The notes beneath the pieces are model-generated. The model was not told the DNA's origin. It did no database searches and was given only the letters and a program-made list of their open reading frames with translations. The position numbers and the translations under genes are program-made. A stretch of 10,859 nucleotides of DNA from Marinagarivorans sp. UBA5868 (GTDB taxonomy: Bacteria; Pseudomonadota; Gammaproteobacteria; Pseudomonadales; Cellvibrionaceae), in the NCBI GenBank assembly GCA_002432095.1, contig DJFQ01000002.1:1-10859 (forward strand). The letters run 5' to 3'. Positions 7,678-10,859 of this stretch are shown one piece after another (positions within the stretch are counted from its first letter, which is position 1; each line of letters opens with the position of its first letter).

Positions 7678-7728
7678 CTGTCACAAATCTGCGATATTTC
7701 TGTCATCAATTGATCACAGCACTGTCAT
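7678..7728 (+). promoter_or_regulatory. Pho-box array (PhoB binding site) upstream of the nuclease gene
   Basis: PhoB half-sites (consensus CTGTCAT) occur in exact 11-bp steps: CTGTCAC at 7678, CTGCGAT at 7689, CTGTCAT at 7700, a degenerate TGATCAC at 7711 and CTGTCAT at 7722. The first two spacers are AT-only (AAAT and ATTT), as in classical Pho boxes, where two 7-bp direct repeats are separated by 4 bp. The repeats point toward the nuclease and end 56 nt before its ATG, leaving room for a -10 and a short leader. I could not pick a convincing -10; CATAGG at 7742-7747 is a weak candidate. Inferred role: activation by phospho-PhoB under phosphate starvation. Confidence 0.82.
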
Positions 7729-7771
7729 CGCTGCCGATCACCATAGGCGGACTTTTCCAATAATGTTTAAC

Positions 7772-7776
7772 AGGAG
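7772..7776 (+). promoter_or_regulatory. Shine-Dalgarno AGGAG of the nuclease gene
   Basis: AGGAG lies 8 nt before the ATG at 7785. It decides the start: the next in-frame ATG (residue 20) would remove most of the signal peptide and has no such site. Confidence 0.8.
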
Positions 7777-7784
7777 CCGCCGCA

Positions 7785-7868
7785 ATGCAATGGACATCTG
7801 ACCCCATTCGCCAACTACGCACCACCTTGTTTGCCGCACTTATGGTCAGCAGTTCGCTGGTCCATGCG
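7785..7868 (+). other. Sec signal peptide of the nuclease
   Basis: Residues 1-28 show a basic n-region (R9, R12), a hydrophobic core (LFAALMVSSSLV) and a V-H-A motif at -3 to -1 before D29. A route past the outer membrane (type II secretion is usual for ExeM) is not shown by the sequence itself. Confidence 0.85.
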
Positions 7869-10859
7869 GATTTGTTTTTTTCTGAATACATTGAAGGTTC
7901 GAGCAACAATAAAGCGCTGGAGATTTACAACAACACTGGCGCAAGCGTTGATCTATCTGCGTATGAAGTGCAGATGTTTTTCAACGGTAACACCAGCGCT
8001 GCACTGACGATTGCACTACAAGGCACCTTGCCGGATGGTGAGGTGTATGTGTTGGCCCACAGTGCAGCCCATCCCGATATCCTTGCGGTAGCAGATCAAA
8101 CCAACGGTGCCGGCTGGTTTAATGGCGATGACGCCGTCGCGTTGTTGTATGGCGGGAATCCCATTGATGTGATCGGCCAGATCGGTGTCGATCCTGGTAC
8201 GCAATGGGGCAGTGGCGATGTGGCTACCGCCAATAAAACCTTGCGCCGCACGACGTCGGTAACGGAAGGCGATGCCAATGGTTATGACGCATTTGATCCT
8301 GCACAACAGTGGGAAGGTTTTACGCAGGATACTTTCGCTGACCTCGGCCAGCATCTCGGTGGCGGCAATCCCGGTACGGCTACGCTGCTGATCAACGAAG
8401 TGGATTCAGACACACCGGGAACAGATACCCAGGAATTTATCGAACTGTTTGATGGCGGAGCCGGTTTTACTTCGCTGGATGGTTTCATATTGGTGCTGTT
8501 TAACGGCAGCAATAACCTCAGCTACACCACGATTGATCTCACCGGTTATTCCACCAATGCCGATGGCTATTTTGTTGTTGGCAATGACGCCGTTGCCAAT
8601 GTTGATATTGTTGTTCCATCCAACGCAATCCAAAACGGTGCCGATGCCGTTGCACTCTATCAAGCCTCCGCAAGCAGCTTTCCCAACGGCAGCAGCATTA
8701 CACTGGATGGTCTGATTGATGCTGTTGTCTACGGCACCAGTGATGCTGATGATGCAGAATTACTGTCATTGCCCAACACCGGCGAGCCACAGGTCAACGA
8801 AAATGCAAATGGCGAAGGCACCTTGCAATCCAGCCAACGTTGCCCTAATGGCAGCGGCGGTTTACGCAATACCACTAGCTACGCTCAGGCACTCCCCACA
8901 CCCGGAATGGCAAACCAGTGCGCACCGGTGGTTGTCGATCAATGCGGTATGCCTGCTACAAAGATTCATGCGATTCAAGGTGACGGCGCTGCCAGCCCTC
9001 TCATCGGCACCCTGCAAACTATCGAAGGTGTCGTGGTGGGTGACTTCCAGGGCAATGATCGTCTGAGTGGCTTTTTTGTACAGGAAGAAGATAGCGACCG
9101 CGATAATAATCCGCTCACCTCGGAAGGCATTTTTGTCTTTGACAGTGCCAATGCAATGACCATCAACGCCGGTGACCTGGTACGGATTACCGGTAACGTC
9201 AGTGAATATTTCAACATGACCCAGATTACCGCCGCGAGCATACAAGTGTGTGCCACCGGTGTCAGCGTTACACCCAGTGTATTGGTGTTGCCGGTAAGTG
9301 CGCTCAGCGACCTCGAGCGTCACGAAGGCATGTCAATTGTGGTGCAACAGGATCTCACTGTGACAGAAAATTATAATCTGGGTCGCTACGGTGAACTGGT
9401 ATTGTCTGCCGGTGGTCGCTTGTTTAACCCGACCCAGGTTGCGACACCGGGCGCAGCAGCACAAGCGGTTGCAGCGCAAAATAATCTGCGGCGGATTTTA
9501 TTGGACGATGGCAGCAGCCGCCAAAATCCGGCAATCATTCCTTATCCCGCGCCGGAGTTATCGGCTTACAACACCGTGCGTTCCGGTGATCGCGTCACTG
9601 GCTTGCAAGGTGTATTGAACTATTCATTTGATGAATACCGCATTCAACCCACCAGTACACCGATCTTTGTGCCGGATAATGCACGTACACCGGCACCGGA
9701 TTTACCGGCCAGCGGCAGTTTGAAGATCGCCTCCTTTAATGTGTTGAATTACTTCAATGGTGATGGCCTCGGCGGTGGTTTCCCTACCTCGCGCGGCGCG
9801 AACACACCGGAAGAGTTTGCACGGCAACGCGCTAAAATTATCGCGGCGCTGGTGGCGATGGATGCCGATATCGTCGGCTTGATTGAAATTGAAAATGATG
9901 GCTACGGTCCGCAAAGCGCTATTCAGGATCTGGTTAATGGTTTGTATGACGCTGGCCTGGATTATGCCGTTGTAAATCCTGGTGTTGCACAAATTGGTAC
10001 TGATGAAATTACTGTAGGGTTTATCTATAAACCGGAAACAGTGGCGCTGGTGAACGGATCAGCCATTCTTGACTCATCGGTTGATGCGCGCTTTATCGAC
10101 GATAAAAATCGCCCCGTGCTGGCGCAAACCTTCCGGGAAATTGCCACGCAAGGTGTGGTGACACTCGCGGTTACGCATTTGAAATCCAAAGGCTCTGATT
10201 GCAATGACCTGAACGACCCGGACACCGGCGATGGCCAGGGTAACTGCAACCTCACCCGCACCGCCGCCGCCGAGGCCATGGCTGACTGGTTGGCCAGCGA
10301 CCCCACCGGCAGCAACGATACTGACGTATTAATCATGGGTGACCTGAACGCTTACGCCAAGGAAGATCCGATTACCACACTGGAAGCCGCAGGTTATGTC
10401 AATTTGCTCCAGAGTTTTACCGGCGACTTTGCCTACTCCTACGTGTTTACCGGCCTCGCCGGCTACCTCGACCACGCACTGGCCAGCAACAGTTTACGCA
10501 GCCAGGTCACCGGCGTTGCGGACTGGCACATCAATGCCGACGAACCGCGCGTGCTGGATTACAACGAGGAATTCAAAACGCCGCAACAAGTTATCAGCCT
10601 CTACAGTCCCGAAGCCTGGCGCGCCTCGGACCACGATCCTTTGATTATTGAACTGGCATTGACGGCACCCCAACCGGAAGCGGTGCGCGGCGATTTTAAT
10701 CAGGATCAGAAAATCAATGGCAAGGATTTGAAATTATTGTTGCGTAATATTGGTAAAAAAATTACCGATAGCAACAGCCAGTTTGATGTGAATGATGATG
10801 GACGGATCAGTTTGTTGGATACGTTGATCTGGGCATTGTGGTTGGCGCAGAGTAAGCAT
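7785..10859 (+). CDS. exeM: ExeM/NucH-family secreted nuclease with C-terminal dockerin-like domain, open at right edge
   Basis: The frame runs 1025 codons to the window end without a stop. Domains in order: signal peptide (1-28, cleavage after VHA); lamin-tail domain (about 29-150, opening with FFSEYIEGSSNNKALEIYN, a hallmark of this family); a second lamin-tail domain (about 200-340, LLINEVDSD...EFIELFDGG); an OB-fold domain (about 406-495, YhcR-like); and an endonuclease/exonuclease/phosphatase domain (about 646-957). Catalytic landmarks are present: N652 in SFNVLNYF, E701 in GLIEIEND, H798 in THLKSKG, D853 and N855 in MGDLNAY, D949 and H950 in SDHDPL. The family's paired cysteines appear in SDCND and GNCNLTR. 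A dockerin-type segment (970 to about 1022) follows. Inferred role: divalent-metal-dependent cleavage of extracellular DNA outside the cell or on its surface, releasing phosphate and nucleosides or remodelling biofilm. The upstream Pho boxes support phosphate control. The true stop is probably within a few codons of the edge. Confidence 0.93.
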   Translation, partial: MQWTSDPIRQLRTTLFAALMVSSSLVHADLFFSEYIEGSSNNKALEIYNNTGASVDLSAYEVQMFFNGNTSAALTIALQGTLPDGEVYVLAHSAAHPDILAVADQTNGAGWFNGDDAVALLYGGNPIDVIGQIGVDPGTQWGSGDVATANKTLRRTTSVTEGDANGYDAFDPAQQWEGFTQDTFADLGQHLGGGNPGTATLLINEVDSDTPGTDTQEFIELFDGGAGFTSLDGFILVLFNGSNNLSYTTIDLTGYSTNADGYFVVGNDAVANVDIVVPSNAIQNGADAVALYQASASSFPNGSSITLDGLIDAVVYGTSDADDAELLSLPNTGEPQVNENANGEGTLQSSQRCPNGSGGLRNTTSYAQALPTPGMANQCAPVVVDQCGMPATKIHAIQGDGAASPLIGTLQTIEGVVVGDFQGNDRLSGFFVQEEDSDRDNNPLTSEGIFVFDSANAMTINAGDLVRITGNVSEYFNMTQITAASIQVCATGVSVTPSVLVLPVSALSDLERHEGMSIVVQQDLTVTENYNLGRYGELVLSAGGRLFNPTQVATPGAAAQAVAAQNNLRRILLDDGSSRQNPAIIPYPAPELSAYNTVRSGDRVTGLQGVLNYSFDEYRIQPTSTPIFVPDNARTPAPDLPASGSLKIASFNVLNYFNGDGLGGGFPTSRGANTPEEFARQRAKIIAALVAMDADIVGLIEIENDGYGPQSAIQDLVNGLYDAGLDYAVVNPGVAQIGTDEITVGFIYKPETVALVNGSAILDSSVDARFIDDKNRPVLAQTFREIATQGVVTLAVTHLKSKGSDCNDLNDPDTGDGQGNCNLTRTAAAEAMADWLASDPTGSNDTDVLIMGDLNAYAKEDPITTLEAAGYVNLLQSFTGDFAYSYVFTGLAGYLDHALASNSLRSQVTGVADWHINADEPRVLDYNEEFKTPQQVISLYSPEAWRASDHDPLIIELALTAPQPEAVRGDFNQDQKINGKDLKLLLRNIGKKITDSNSQFDVNDDGRISLLDTLIWALWLAQSKH
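9720..10655 (+). other. Catalytic EEP nuclease domain of the ExeM-like protein
   Basis: This is the endonuclease/exonuclease/phosphatase fold (DNase I-like). The domain starts with LKIASFNVLNYFNGDG and ends with SDHDPLIIELAL. Metal- and phosphate-coordinating positions typical of the fold (Asn652, Glu701, His798, Asp853, Asn855, Asp949, His950) are all present in the expected order, so the enzyme should be active. Confidence 0.88.
10692..10859 (+). other. Dockerin-type calcium-binding domain at the nuclease C-terminus
   Basis: Two EF-hand-like loops follow the catalytic domain after a short Pro-containing linker (TAPQPEAVRG). Loop 1 has D970, N972, D974, K976, N978 and D981 (DFNQDQKINGKD). 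Loop 2 has D1001, N1003, D1005, R1007, S1009 and D1012 (DVNDDGRISLLD). Each is followed by a hydrophobic helix (LKLLLRNI and TLIWALWLA). This is the type I dockerin pattern of duplicated D-x-[DN]-x-D loops about 31 residues apart. In this context it is more likely a non-cellulosomal anchoring or stability module; no cohesin is visible in the window. Confidence 0.75.

Noticed and set aside
8016..10336. Minus-strand ORFs of 60-153 codons opposite the nuclease gene
   Set aside because: They are shadows of the plus-strand nuclease frame, which has an intact domain series and all catalytic motifs; none shows a ribosome site or domain.

Overview
The window looks like chromosome from a Gram-negative, probably gammaproteobacterial, surface-attached or polymer-degrading organism. 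The evidence is a giant ESPR-type (type V secretion) adhesin, an ExeM/NucH-type secreted nuclease ending in a dockerin-like domain, and an array of PhoB half-sites. A Cellvibrionales-type bacterium would fit, but that placement is inference from gene content only.

Layout. Positions 1-6714 are one uninterrupted minus-strand reading frame (2238 codons, checked for stops throughout) that runs off the left edge. It encodes a very large repetitive beta-helical adhesin: an ESPR signal peptide, two N-terminal modules of about 150 residues, a middle part with autotransporter-associated (PATR-like) repeats, and a distal part of five modules of about 130-150 residues carrying GDDTL/DGG.GTDTL motifs. 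Just upstream, and overlapping its start codon as ATGA, is a previously easy-to-miss 43-codon cysteine-containing ORF (6711-6842, minus) with an excellent Shine-Dalgarno site. The adhesin itself has only a poor one, which suggests translational coupling.

Positions 6857-7677 are mostly non-coding and become very AT-rich (17 of 60 bases are G or C in 7501-7560, against 42 of 60 in 5041-5100). They hold at most two doubtful short minus-strand ORFs, one faintly reminiscent of an IS4-type transposase N-terminus.

Positions 7678-7728 carry Pho-box half-sites in strict 11-bp phase. Downstream, 7785-10859 (plus) encodes a secreted nuclease: signal peptide, two lamin-tail domains, an OB-fold domain, an endonuclease/exonuclease/phosphatase catalytic domain with its key residues present, and a C-terminal pair of dockerin-type calcium loops. 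This frame is open at the right edge but is probably within a few codons of its end.

Function. The nuclease most likely breaks down extracellular DNA when phosphate is scarce. The adhesin is probably displayed on the cell surface. The two genes are divergent and about 1 kb apart, and nothing in the sequence shows that they are co-regulated.
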